A stretch of DNA of 64,000 bases, taken from positions 1 to 64,000 of the forward strand of contig JAHFJN010000001.1 of assembly GCA_023245865.1 (NCBI GenBank), given 5' to 3'. Shown here one piece after another: positions 10,826 through 18,778 of this stretch (position 1 is its first letter; every line of letters starts with the position of its first letter). The DNA is from Candidatus Peribacteria bacterium (GTDB lineage Bacteria; Patescibacteriota; Gracilibacteria; Peribacterales; Peribacteraceae). The position numbers and the translations under genes are program-made. The notes beneath the pieces were generated by a model. That model saw only the letters and a program-made list of their open reading frames with translations, ran no database searches and had not been told where the DNA came from.

Positions 10826-10869
10826 TCAATTGCAACTTCCCCCAAACCCGCAAAAGATACGCGACATCT

Positions 10870-11127
10870 ATGGTCAGCGATCCCCACGACGAGGCCGAAA
10901 AAATCTACGAGCAGATTTTGGATCTTCTCGAGCAACTGCATCTTTTGTATGCGGAGGGGGGTGATACCGAGAGCGATGATGCAGAAGACGTCGTGCCCGT
11001 GATCCACGATCACGATATCGTTGAGCTCATGACGGAAGGGGCGGGGGAAAGAGGTATGGATGAAGAGGCCGCGGAGCGCGTCTTCAAAGCGATCTCACAG
11101 CTTGCCAAGAAGGCGAAGGAACAATAA
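10870..11127 (+). CDS. Small acidic protein of unknown function
   Basis: 85 residues, very acidic in the middle (EGGDTESDDAEDVVPVIHDHD), with helical ends (EAEKIYEQILDLLEQLHLLY and AAERVFKAISQLAKKAKEQ). No membrane segment or signal peptide. I start at ATG 10870 because the upstream part of the open frame runs through the dispersed repeat and shows no protein character. It is divergent from ligA and convergent with the TrpR-like gene. The family is not recognised. Confidence 0.6.
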   Translation: MVSDPHDEAEKIYEQILDLLEQLHLLYAEGGDTESDDAEDVVPVIHDHDIVELMTEGAGERGMDEEAAERVFKAISQLAKKAKEQ

Positions 11128-11172
11128 AAGGAAGCATGTGTCATGGTGAGCAGCGACGCATCCATCACGTTC

Positions 11173-11454
11173 TTACTTTTTCATCTTCCTCAAAAAATAC
11201 CCAAATCCTCCATTCCCATTCTTCAGCACCCGTGAACCGCGGGTGATCTTGCTGATGCTGATGCCAAGTCGCTTCGCAATGCTTCGCTGCGCTTCCCCTT
11301 TTGCAAGCGCCTGCACCTCCTGCCACCGCTCCGCAAGGGAATCGAGCTCCTGCGGAGTCAGTAAATCCTGCAGCAGCATCTTTGCCTCCTTAGCATTCTT
11401 CACAGCACAGAGCAGTTCGTATAATTCTTTGTAATAGCGATCAGGGAGGGTCAT
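11173..11454 (-). CDS. TrpR/YerC-family DNA-binding protein
   Basis: 93 residues. The pattern LLTPQELDSLAERWQEV, then GEAQRSIAKRLGISISKITRGSR and LKNGNGGF matches the TrpR superfamily, closest in form to the YerC/YecD proteins. The helix-turn-helix is IAKRLGISISKITR at about residues 58-71. TrpR members bind operators, in the classic case with tryptophan as co-repressor; the ligand here is unknown and no trp genes are nearby. TATACT (11466-11461) stands 6 bases before the ATG, so the mRNA is probably leaderless. Confidence 0.85.
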   Translation of the reverse strand: MTLPDRYYKELYELLCAVKNAKEAKMLLQDLLTPQELDSLAERWQEVQALAKGEAQRSIAKRLGISISKITRGSRVLKNGNGGFGYFLRKMKK

Positions 11455-11477
11455 GTAGCAAGTATATCATCATTCTC

Positions 11478-11533
11478 GTGTCACCCTGACCCTTCGGCAA
11501 GCTCAGGACTAAAGGCAGTCGAAGGACGAACCA
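11478..11533. repeat. Dispersed palindromic repeat, two units
   Basis: GTGTCACCCTGACCCTTCGG plus CAAGCTCAGGA, followed by a GTCGAAGGACGAACC unit. It belongs to the same CCCTGAGC...GTCGAAGG family as units elsewhere in the window. Confidence 0.7.
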
Positions 11534-11588
11534 TGATCCATGGTTGCCCTTGCATTCCGTTTCCTCCTATGTAATGATGTAGCGGTAC

Positions 11589-11963
11589 ATGAGTACATAC
11601 TCACAACATGCAGGCGATGCGTTCGAACTCTACAATCTCCGGGTTGAAATCTCGGAGCGGAGCGGCCGCATCATTGGCAAACATAAAGTCGGCGACTACT
11701 TTGAGGTTATTGGCGAGGATATTTTTATCCCGCACGGTCAGGGCTTTTCCATCTACGCGCTTGGTGCCTTGTTGCCGCTGCTCGCAGCAAAGCAAAGACA
11801 AAACCATCCGCATGATTTCATGGAATCAGACGACTTGATCGCAGATCCCGACGTGAACTGCAAAGCGATCTACCGTATCTGTCGCACAGGCAAAACAATA
11901 TTCCGACATATCGATGTATCGGGCAATCCTCTATCTCCGACAACGAATCATCATGCATGCTAA
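11589..11963 (+). CDS. TIGR04076-family protein
   Basis: 124 residues. The core KVGDYFEVIGEDIFIP, IYALGALLPLLAAKQR, DFMESDDLIADPD and IYRICRTG follows the layout of the TIGR04076 family, small uncharacterised proteins found in bacteria and archaea. The Cys residues usual in that family (near FC.YAL and CPD) are missing here: the positions read FSIYAL and ADPD. If those Cys bind metal in relatives, this copy would not. No membrane segment. The final codons overlap the next small frame by 11 bases. Confidence 0.72.
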   Translation: MSTYSQHAGDAFELYNLRVEISERSGRIIGKHKVGDYFEVIGEDIFIPHGQGFSIYALGALLPLLAAKQRQNHPHDFMESDDLIADPDVNCKAIYRICRTGKTIFRHIDVSGNPLSPTTNHHAC

Positions 11964-12315
11964 TGCCACCAGGCATTTTCTTCGTACGGATGATGCAGTT
12001 CCATCCAACAACGGCCGCCCGATGAAAGTCAGTATCTCTTCCACTGGTAGGCAGTCATTTGATGTGGATGGCATCACTTCTCCATCCAATCTGGAGCTTG
12101 CACTGATCGTGAGGGGGGTTCCGCTTCTGATTCGTCGTCAGATTTATACTATCGTGTCGGAAAGGGGATACGCGCCAAAATTTGTATTTGCGTCGCAACG
12201 GGATTTTGTCGTGACCGTATCATTTGCGGATAACGATCCGCGACTGTGTGCTTCACATCCTGCAGAAGAAGCATCCTCAGAAAAGCCATCGTTCTCCGGT
12301 TTTGGTATGCAGTGA
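11953..12315 (+). CDS. Hypothetical protein
   Basis: 120 residues if started at ATG 11953, which overlaps the end of the previous gene by 11 bases and suggests translational coupling. The sequence has a beta-rich centre (PMKVSISSTGRQSFDV, LELALIVRGVPLLIRRQIY, KFVFASQRDFVVTVSF) and a polar tail (AEEASSEKPSFSGFG). No family is recognised; coding status is likely but not certain. Confidence 0.45.
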   Translation: MHANATRHFLRTDDAVPSNNGRPMKVSISSTGRQSFDVDGITSPSNLELALIVRGVPLLIRRQIYTIVSERGYAPKFVFASQRDFVVTVSFADNDPRLCASHPAEEASSEKPSFSGFGMQ

Positions 12316-12419
12316 GCAAGAAATTCTTTCACGTATCAATGCGATAAGACGTTGGTAATAGGTGCCTGACCCTGACCCTTCCTCTTGCATTTCACAGTTC
12401 CATGCACTGTACTGTGCGT

Positions 12420-12884
12420 ATGCCCGACTGTGTATTCTGTAGCATTACGAAGGGAGATCTGCCCTCCCACACCATATGGGAAGATGATGAATTTTTGGCA
12501 TTTCTTTCTATTTTCCCAAACACACCGGGGTTCTCCGTCGTGATCCCAAAGGCGCACTATTCCAGTTATGCGTTCGATCTGCCCGATGATCTGCTTTCGC
12601 GCCTCACCGTGGCTGCAAAAAAAGTGGGGAAGCTGATCGACAAAGCATTCGATGATGTCGGGCGAACGGGGATGATCTACGAGGGGTTCGGGGTCGATCA
12701 CGTCCACGCAAAGCTCTTTCCCATGCATGGCACCGGGAATCTTTCCGAGTCAAAGCCCCTGCATGCGAAACTCGATACGTATTTTACTTTGTACCCGGGC
12801 TATATTTCTTCGCACGACGGCGCGCGCGCAAGCGACGAAGTATTGGCAAGCATCGCCGCCCGCATCCGCGCAGAAAAGGATTGA
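12420..12884 (+). CDS. HIT-family nucleotide hydrolase/transferase
   Basis: 154 residues. Histidine-triad proteins hydrolyse or transfer nucleoside monophosphates (for example Ap4A). The N-terminal CVFC pair, PHT.WEDDEF, VVIPKAHYSSY and the active motif GVDHVHAKLFPMHG are visible. The triad is H-V-H-A-K rather than H-x-H-x-H: the nucleophilic middle His is kept and the third is Lys, a variant I recall from related prokaryotic HIT proteins. I start at 12420 (MPDCVFC), because TGTACT (12408-12413) is 6 bases upstream and the six extra codons in front would overlap that box. Confidence 0.88.
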   Translation: MPDCVFCSITKGDLPSHTIWEDDEFLAFLSIFPNTPGFSVVIPKAHYSSYAFDLPDDLLSRLTVAAKKVGKLIDKAFDDVGRTGMIYEGFGVDHVHAKLFPMHGTGNLSESKPLHAKLDTYFTLYPGYISSHDGARASDEVLASIAARIRAEKD

Positions 12885-12925
12885 TGTACTCATGTTCCAA
12901 TGCGATACATTGGTATGAGAAGGAC

Positions 12926-12953
12926 TTGACACAATCTGTGCAGGAAGTAGAAT
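12926..12953 (+). promoter_or_regulatory. Strong sigma-70-like promoter
   Basis: TTGACA (12926-12931), a 16-base spacer and TAGAAT (12948-12953). No coding frame follows; the next signal is a terminator ending at 13095, so the product would be a short RNA. Confidence 0.65.
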
Positions 12954-12959
12954 GTCGGT

Positions 12960-13095
12960 CAGAAATGATCAGTAATTCACCGAACTCCGGCCTCCACCTT
13001 CGCGGGCTTAGCGCCAAGCAGGGGGATGGTCGTATCCGGTAAATAGAGTACCAAGAAGATCGACGCTCTCCTGCAAGGTAGGAGGCGTTTTTTTT
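12960..13095 (+). ncRNA. Candidate small RNA or attenuated leader, ~136 bases
   Basis: The unit starts just after a near-consensus promoter and ends in a clean intrinsic terminator, with no good open frame. Inside, CCGGCCTCC can pair with the GGGGGATGG...CCGG segment to make a long imperfect stem. It does not contain the SRP-RNA or tmRNA signatures I would expect. It could be a free-standing small RNA, or a leader with a terminator that controls the gene at 13209. This stretch (12885-13208) holds no protein gene. Confidence 0.5.
13063..13095 (+). terminator. Rho-independent terminator
   Basis: ACGC-T-CTCCT (13063-13072) pairs with AGGAG-GCGT (13080-13088), followed by a run of T. Confidence 0.85.
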
Positions 13096-13124
13096 AAGTT
13101 CTTTCACATCACATCGGTCAACAT

Positions 13125-13156
13125 GGCGGTCTGTGGATTCTTGTCCTCAGTCCGCC
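13125..13156 (+). promoter_or_regulatory. Leader hairpin before the 116-residue gene
   Basis: GGCGG-T-CTG-T-GGA pairs with TCC-T-CAG-T-CCGCC around TTCTTG, with two T-T mismatches. It lies about 50 bases before the Shine-Dalgarno of the gene at 13209. Confidence 0.55.
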
Positions 13157-13208
13157 CTGCTGTGTATGCAGACCAGCAAGATTCCCCCAACAATAAAGGA
13201 GTGTCGAC

Positions 13209-13559
13209 ATGTCTAGCAAACAGGTTCCCGAGCGTGTGAAGCTTCGTGAAGAACGCACGTGGGTTCCATTCTATTGGGACTCCATCCATGATGTGGATCC
13301 CGCCGGAGAATGGATCGAGTACAGGTACAAGCGTGATGATGAACTGGAGGCAATGATTGCCGGTGCTGCCAATCCCATTGGGGCGTTGGCGGCATGGCGT
13401 GCGGCAGTCGAGCCGTATCTCTGTAACAAGCACAGTGCCCACCTCATTCCCGGCCCGCTCCGGGACATTCTGGAGCTTCCCGTTCGACAGGTGTACCTGA
13501 ACGGTGAGTCCGTGTATCGGATCGAAACGGACGGTCGCGTGACCACCAGACTCATCTGA
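13209..13559 (+). CDS. Hypothetical soluble protein
   Basis: 116 residues, no membrane segment. Trp/Tyr-rich N-terminal half (EERTWVPFYWDSIHDVDP, EWIEYRYKRDDE), then a helix (IGALAAWRAAVEPYL) and a terminal strand pair (VYLNGESVYRIETDGRVTTRL). The start is fixed by a clear Shine-Dalgarno (AAGGAG, about 6 bases before the ATG), one of the few in this window. Its own terminator follows 27 bases after the stop, so it is a single-gene unit. The family is not recognised. Confidence 0.65.
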   Translation: MSSKQVPERVKLREERTWVPFYWDSIHDVDPAGEWIEYRYKRDDELEAMIAGAANPIGALAAWRAAVEPYLCNKHSAHLIPGPLRDILELPVRQVYLNGESVYRIETDGRVTTRLI

Positions 13560-13586
13560 TCGTCGTGTCTGCATGCAGGGCTCATT

Positions 13587-13617
13587 CCAGCCTCCAAACC
13601 GGAGGCTGGAAATTTTT
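13587..13617 (+). terminator. Rho-independent terminator
   Basis: CCAGCCTCC (13587-13595) pairs perfectly with GGAGGCTGG (13601-13609), followed by AAATTTTT. Confidence 0.92.
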
Positions 13618-13648
13618 ATGTGAAAATCAATGCGATAAAACGCTGGAA

Positions 13649-14137
13649 TTAGGCTGGGAGTTTTTTGAGCATCTCCATAGACCGATCATGATAGCCGCAT
13701 TTTTCGTAGAATGTGTGTGCGCCGTGATTGTAGCCAAAGCATTCGACGCGCACGTGCGCACAGCCATGTGTTTCAAAATGTCTTTCTAGAGCGGACATCA
13801 ACTGTTTGCCGACGTGATTGCCGCGATGCTCCTGCGCGATCACCAGATCCATGATCTTGCCATCGTGTGATGCGTACGTTTCAAGATCTTCCTGCATTTC
13901 TTGAATGACGCCTGCGATGCAGCCGACGATCTCATTTTCCTTCTCTGCAACGTAGATCGTGCCGTTTTCCCGTGAAACGCGGCCGACCAAATACTGGATG
14001 TACTCTTTCACAAGAAATTCCGGTCCGTATTTGTTCAGTTTCAACGGGTCCATCTCAGCGACATGATCTTGGAGGGACTGGATCAGTGCGACAAGAGCAT
14101 TACGATCGCTTGGCCGGTATTCTCGGATTGTTGTCAT
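13649..14137 (-). CDS. GNAT-family N-acetyltransferase
   Basis: 162 residues. The acetyl-CoA-binding motif A is DLVIAQEHRGNHVGKQLMSAL (R/Q-x-x-G-x-G/A type, here HRGNHVGK), followed by HVRVECFGYNHGAHTFYEKCGY, the usual motif B with the Asn and Tyr. The N-terminal IREYRPSDRNALVALIQSL is the standard GNAT opening. The substrate is unknown. It lies divergent from the sensor gene at 14361 with about 220 bases between, in which I see nothing beyond possible promoters. Confidence 0.9.
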   Translation of the reverse strand: MTTIREYRPSDRNALVALIQSLQDHVAEMDPLKLNKYGPEFLVKEYIQYLVGRVSRENGTIYVAEKENEIVGCIAGVIQEMQEDLETYASHDGKIMDLVIAQEHRGNHVGKQLMSALERHFETHGCAHVRVECFGYNHGAHTFYEKCGYHDRSMEMLKKLPA

Positions 14138-14360
14138 GGGGCATAGGATGATACCGATACATATGTGTCAGAAATAGCTCGGGAAAGATCATTCTACGGT
14201 CAGCCACCATTTTTGTTTACAGGAAGCCATTTCCGACCGTTCTATTCATACCTAGAACGCCCCCGTGCCACCCTCTAAAACCCGGAGAATCGCCGTATGG
14301 CCATCGATGAATGGTGGCCGTTTGCCGCGCTCCGGTCGGTCACGTAGAGTACACGTTTGC

Positions 14361-17306
14361 ATGAATACCTTGCCGTCCAGCATCGAGACGTATCTTAGTG
14401 AAGCCGGGTTTTCGGGGACGGAGATCGCTATTTTACGAAAACTTCTCGAGGGAGATGCCCTCACCATTCGTGAGATCAGCGCGAAGACGGGCAAAAGCCC
14501 CGGGACGCTCGATTCAGGAATGAAAAAGTTGATCGGCCGCGGGATCATCGATCAGATCCAGGTGAATGACGTCCCCAAATACACTCTGAAGTCACTGCAA
14601 GCGGTGACGGTCTGGATGCAGCGCGATGCCGAGTCGCAACGCCAGATCCTCTCGCGACGCTGCCAGAACTTCGAACTCTTCATCGAATCCATCCGTCATG
14701 AGAAAAAGCGCCCCGATATGAAACATTACGAGGGCCAGGACGGCATCAAGAAAGCATTCAAGATCCTCCTCGACGGTGCGCGCGATTTCGTCCAGTACGG
14801 GCCCACGGAAGGGCTCGAGGATAATGTCCCGCTCCATGAACTCTATGTGCAGTTCTCCCGCGAGCGCGCCAAGCGCGGCATCTTCGCGCGCATCATTTCG
14901 CACGATACGTCGTTTGGTTATAAGTTCCAGTCGCGCGACCCGTTCGAGCATCGTAAGACCGTTCTCGTTGATTCCATCCTCTACCCCTTTCGCTTTGAAA
15001 AGATCATCGCGGGCGACACGGTTGCGTGCTTCAATTTTCGCAAGGAAGAAGCCTGCTTCATTCAGTTTCCGGAGCTCGCGGAGGAGGAGCGTGTCTTCTT
15101 TGAGCGCCTCTGGAACAAGAAAACCAGCTATGAGCGCCGTCAGACACCCAAAGCCGAGCCGCTGCAACTCAGCCTCCCGGCAGAGTCGTTCTCTGCGCGG
15201 ATTTTTGCCGACATCAAAGGATTTTTTACGAGCCGGAGGAGCCTCATCGCGTTTGCCGTCTGCGGTCTCCTCTCCGCCGTCCTCACCTTTGCGCTCTACG
15301 AAAATAATTCGTCGCTCAATCTCAAGCGTATCCAAGAGAAGGTCCTCAGTGTCGCCGCGACCGGCGCGTTGCAATTCGATGCTAAGGATCTCGCAGAGCT
15401 CCACACCGTCGCAGACATCCATAAGCCTGAGTATGCGAAGGTGATCTATCTCTTGAATGCGATCAAGCAGAACAATGAAGGGGTTCAGTATGTCTACATC
15501 ATGCGACCGACAGAAAAAGAGAGGATCTGGGAATTTGTTGCAGATGCAGACTCCCTAGATCCATATGCGAAGAAAGATACGAATGGGGATGGAAAAATTA
15601 CCGAGGCAGATCATCTCAGTCCACCGGGCGAATTGTATGATGCGAAAGAAACCGCAGTTGCCAATAAAAAGGCACTTATTGAGCCAACCGCATTTCCACC
15701 TGGTATTGATCAGTGGGGAGAATTGATTTCAGGTTGGGCACCCATCAAAGACGCTTCCGGAAAAACCGTCGCCGTCCTCGGTGTCGATAAATTCGCAAGT
15801 GATGTGCAAAACCTCACAAGCACCACCTTCAAACCGATCCTCTCCTTCCTCGCACTTTTCCTTCTCTTCGTTCTCATTCGCCTCGCCGCCTTCAATCGGT
15901 CCCTCTTCAAGGAAATTCTCGAGCTCATCCGCATCCGCAAAGTGATGATCATTGTCGGCCTCGCCGCCGCCGCATCCCTCATTGCAACCTTCATCCTCTA
16001 TCAATACACCCAACACCTGACGCTGCAGAGAATGCAGGACAAAGTCCTCGCAATTGCCTCCACCGCCGCTCCTCAATTCGATGCGAAAGACTTGGAAGAA
16101 TTGCAAGTTCATGAGGACTGGAAGAAGCCGGAGTGGGGGAAGGTGGTGAATCAGTTGGTGAAGATCAGGATGCAGAATCCAGATGTGATATACGCGTACA
16201 TCATTAGAAAAACGAAGAGCGACCAAAATAAAATGGAATTTGCCGCAGATGCAAGTTCAATAAACCCGTATGCAAATACAGACACTGATCCAACAAATGA
16301 TGTTGATATGAATCAAGATGGTAAGATCGATGGAAGTCCGACAGGAGGGGATTTTTTGGGATGGCCAGGGCAACCATATGAAGAACCTCCCCCCGAAGCT
16401 TTTGAAGCCTATAGAGGCCCGCAAATGGGCAAAAAATTCTACGAGGACCAATGGGGGAAAGTTATCTCAGGCTACGCGCCCATCAAAGATTTCGCTGGGA
16501 ATGTAGTCGCTGTTCTTGCGATCGATATCAAAGCCGATAAGCAGAAAGTTCTCACAAATAGTTCCTTTGTGCCTATTTATGTCTTCCTTCTTTTCTTCAC
16601 TCTTTTTATCCTCTTTCGCCTCCCCGGTTTCAATCAATCGTTATTCCATCAAATCCTGCGACCGTTTCTCAATAGGCGTGTGGCGATCATTGTGGGATCA
16701 ATCGTCTTCACAGTCTCAGCAATGATCTACGGATCGTACCGATACGTCCTGCACATTACCAAAGAAGAGGTCGGTAATCGCCTGATGGCCATAGCCGCAA
16801 CCGCCGCTCCGACATTCAGCGCCGATGACTTAAATCAACTTCACGTAAAAGAGGACATGAAAAAAGATGCGTATCAGAGAGTATTTAAAACGTTGAATGA
16901 AATACGCAATCACAATGAGAATATTAAATATGCCTATGTTATGCGACCTACTGACAAACAGGGTATTTGGGAATTTATTGCAGATGCTGACTCTAACTAT
17001 AATTTGCCCTTCATTGATTTAGATTTCAATAATGATGGCAAGCTAGATAGTGCGGACGAAAATATTTATCCAGGTGAAGTTTATGATATGAAAAAGTTCA
17101 CTCCGATCGTAGATGAAAAAGGGCTTGTTATGCCTCTAATCAGTGGACCATATACAGATCAATGGGGCACTTTTTTAGATGGATCAGCTCCCATACGTGA
17201 CAAGCAAGGAAACTCAGTTGCCGTTCTAGGAATATCGATGGATGTAGAAGAACTCTACAGATTGGCGAGAAGTAAGTTTTTCCTTTTCTCAGAGAGCAAA
17301 ATATAA
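14361..17306 (+). CDS. TrmB-like DNA-binding protein fused to three tandem membrane sensor modules
   Basis: 981 residues. Residues ~1-80 form a winged helix (LSGTEIAILRKLL-like opening, IREISAKTGKSPGTLDSGMKKL) and ~110-265 a TrmB-type regulatory domain (YEGQDGIKKAFKILL...DFVQYGP). A membrane segment (~293-314) starts module 1; modules 2 and 3 follow with membrane pairs at ~491-511/528-549 and ~736-757/773-795. Each module shares FDAKDL.EL, I.QN...YAYI.R, EF.ADA.S, DQWG..ISG.APIKD..G..VAVLGID, a Cache-like extracytoplasmic sensor, and each carries an EF-hand/dockerin-like loop (DTNGDGKITEAD ~405, DMNQDGKIDG ~649, DFNNDGKLDSAD ~888). It ends with sensor 3. TACACG (14350-14355) lies 5 bases before this ATG, which I prefer over 14265. 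Probably a membrane-tethered one-component regulator. Confidence 0.8.
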   Translation: MNTLPSSIETYLSEAGFSGTEIAILRKLLEGDALTIREISAKTGKSPGTLDSGMKKLIGRGIIDQIQVNDVPKYTLKSLQAVTVWMQRDAESQRQILSRRCQNFELFIESIRHEKKRPDMKHYEGQDGIKKAFKILLDGARDFVQYGPTEGLEDNVPLHELYVQFSRERAKRGIFARIISHDTSFGYKFQSRDPFEHRKTVLVDSILYPFRFEKIIAGDTVACFNFRKEEACFIQFPELAEEERVFFERLWNKKTSYERRQTPKAEPLQLSLPAESFSARIFADIKGFFTSRRSLIAFAVCGLLSAVLTFALYENNSSLNLKRIQEKVLSVAATGALQFDAKDLAELHTVADIHKPEYAKVIYLLNAIKQNNEGVQYVYIMRPTEKERIWEFVADADSLDPYAKKDTNGDGKITEADHLSPPGELYDAKETAVANKKALIEPTAFPPGIDQWGELISGWAPIKDASGKTVAVLGVDKFASDVQNLTSTTFKPILSFLALFLLFVLIRLAAFNRSLFKEILELIRIRKVMIIVGLAAAASLIATFILYQYTQHLTLQRMQDKVLAIASTAAPQFDAKDLEELQVHEDWKKPEWGKVVNQLVKIRMQNPDVIYAYIIRKTKSDQNKMEFAADASSINPYANTDTDPTNDVDMNQDGKIDGSPTGGDFLGWPGQPYEEPPPEAFEAYRGPQMGKKFYEDQWGKVISGYAPIKDFAGNVVAVLAIDIKADKQKVLTNSSFVPIYVFLLFFTLFILFRLPGFNQSLFHQILRPFLNRRVAIIVGSIVFTVSAMIYGSYRYVLHITKEEVGNRLMAIAATAAPTFSADDLNQLHVKEDMKKDAYQRVFKTLNEIRNHNENIKYAYVMRPTDKQGIWEFIADADSNYNLPFIDLDFNNDGKLDSADENIYPGEVYDMKKFTPIVDEKGLVMPLISGPYTDQWGTFLDGSAPIRDKQGNSVAVLGISMDVEELYRLARSKFFLFSESKI

Positions 17307-17368
17307 TGCTCTTTACAAATCAGAAAGATAGTTGTGTGCATCATTTATATATGGTATAATGGAGAGAA

Positions 17369-18778
17369 ATGGAAAAAAATAAAAAGCTATCATTAGTGGG
17401 TTTTATTTCAGTTGTTGTGTCAATCATAATTACTGCAGCCGTTTCGTGGATGTTATACGAACATACAGTAAACCTATTAACGATAAATCTAAAAGAGAGA
17501 TTGTTATCAATTGTTCAAACTGGGGCAGTGCAATTTGATTATAAAGACTTAGAAAAATTACAAGTTGAAGAAGATTGGAAGAAACCGGAATGGTCCAAAG
17601 TAGTAAAACAACTTAAAAAAATTCGCGAGAATAATAATAGTATTCTTTTTGCATACATCTTCAGAAAATCACATGAAGATCCTTCAAAGCTGGTCTTTGT
17701 TTCTGATTCCCATTCAATAGATCCATATGCGAAGATCGATTTAAATCATGATGGAATTATTGACGATGCCGATCAATTACAATGGCCTGGGCAGTCTTAT
17801 GACGAACCTCCACCTGAAGCGTTGCTTGGATTTGGTAAGCCGGTTACAAATCAAGATTTATATTCTGATCAATGGGGTGTAGAAATTACAGGCTATGCGC
17901 CAATAAAAGATGACAAGGGAAATCCAATAGCAGTTCTTGCTGTAGATATCAAAGCAGATGATTTCTTATCAATTACAAGACAAACTCTAAAGCCTTTTTT
18001 AGCATTTATTCTAGGTTTGATTTGTGTGATTATCATGTTAGCAAGTAGTCTTATAAAGATCTGGACAAAGCAAGTAAATTTAGTCATCGAACTCGATCGA
18101 CAAAAGGATGAACTCTTGAGCATCGTCAGTCATCAGCTGGCAACGCCAGTTTCTGCGGTGAAGTGGAATTTGGAGATGATGCTGGATGGTGATGACGGGA
18201 AACTGACAGATAAGCAGCAGGAAGATGTTAAATCCCTGCAGGGGATTACGGGGGACCTTTCTGACCTTGTGAGCATGATCCTCGATGTATCGCGTATTCA
18301 GCTCGGGCGTATGAAGATAGAGAAACAAGAACTAGACCTCAATGTATTCTTCAAGGAAATCCTTGAAATCATTACACCCAAAGCCCAGCAGAAGAAGGTG
18401 AAGTTTGATCTATCAGTACCCAAGGAATTCCCCAAGGCAATGCTTGATAAGCGCTACACGCATATGACCATCGAGAACCTCCTCAGCAATGCCATCAAGT
18501 ACACCCCTGAGAATGGAACGGTGATCTTCAAGGTGGAAATCAAAAATAATACTCTGTATTGCGAGGTGAGGGACACGGGTGTGGGAATCCCGAAGAAAGA
18601 CCAAGATAAAATCTTCGGTAAGATGTTCCGTGCCAGCAACGTGCAAAATACCGTTGATGGGAATGGATTTGGTTTGTATGTTGCTAAAGGATCTGTAGAA
18701 GCCCAGGGTGGAAAGATTTGGTTTGAAAGTGAGGAAAACAAGGGCACAGCATTCTTTGTAGAATTGCCGCTTAGTTAA
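17369..18778 (+). CDS. Sensor histidine kinase with the same Cache/EF-hand sensor
   Basis: 469 residues. Membrane segment ~9-32; extracytoplasmic sensor ~33-205 closely matching module 2 of the upstream protein (EEDWKKPEW.KVVKQL, DLNHDGIIDDADQ calcium-type loop, GQSYDEPPPEALLG, DQWGVEITGYAPIKDDKGN); second membrane segment ~208-230; HisKA with phosphoacceptor His in SIVSHQLATPVSAVKW; HATPase with N box (NLLSNAIKYTPENG), G1 (DTGVGIPKKDQDKIF) and GNGFGLYVAKG. TATAAT (17355-17360) is 8 bases before the ATG. It lies 62 bases after the triple-sensor regulator and no response regulator is adjacent, so the partner must be elsewhere. The stop overlaps the convergent decarboxylase by 8 bases. The sensor half is more AT-rich than the kinase half. 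Confidence 0.93.
   Translation: MEKNKKLSLVGFISVVVSIIITAAVSWMLYEHTVNLLTINLKERLLSIVQTGAVQFDYKDLEKLQVEEDWKKPEWSKVVKQLKKIRENNNSILFAYIFRKSHEDPSKLVFVSDSHSIDPYAKIDLNHDGIIDDADQLQWPGQSYDEPPPEALLGFGKPVTNQDLYSDQWGVEITGYAPIKDDKGNPIAVLAVDIKADDFLSITRQTLKPFLAFILGLICVIIMLASSLIKIWTKQVNLVIELDRQKDELLSIVSHQLATPVSAVKWNLEMMLDGDDGKLTDKQQEDVKSLQGITGDLSDLVSMILDVSRIQLGRMKIEKQELDLNVFFKEILEIITPKAQQKKVKFDLSVPKEFPKAMLDKRYTHMTIENLLSNAIKYTPENGTVIFKVEIKNNTLYCEVRDTGVGIPKKDQDKIFGKMFRASNVQNTVDGNGFGLYVAKGSVEAQGGKIWFESEENKGTAFFVELPLS

Noticed and set aside
12336..12728. 130-codon minus-strand frame opposite the HIT gene
   Set aside because: The + strand carries a clear HIT protein with a -10 box; the antisense frame shows no family features.
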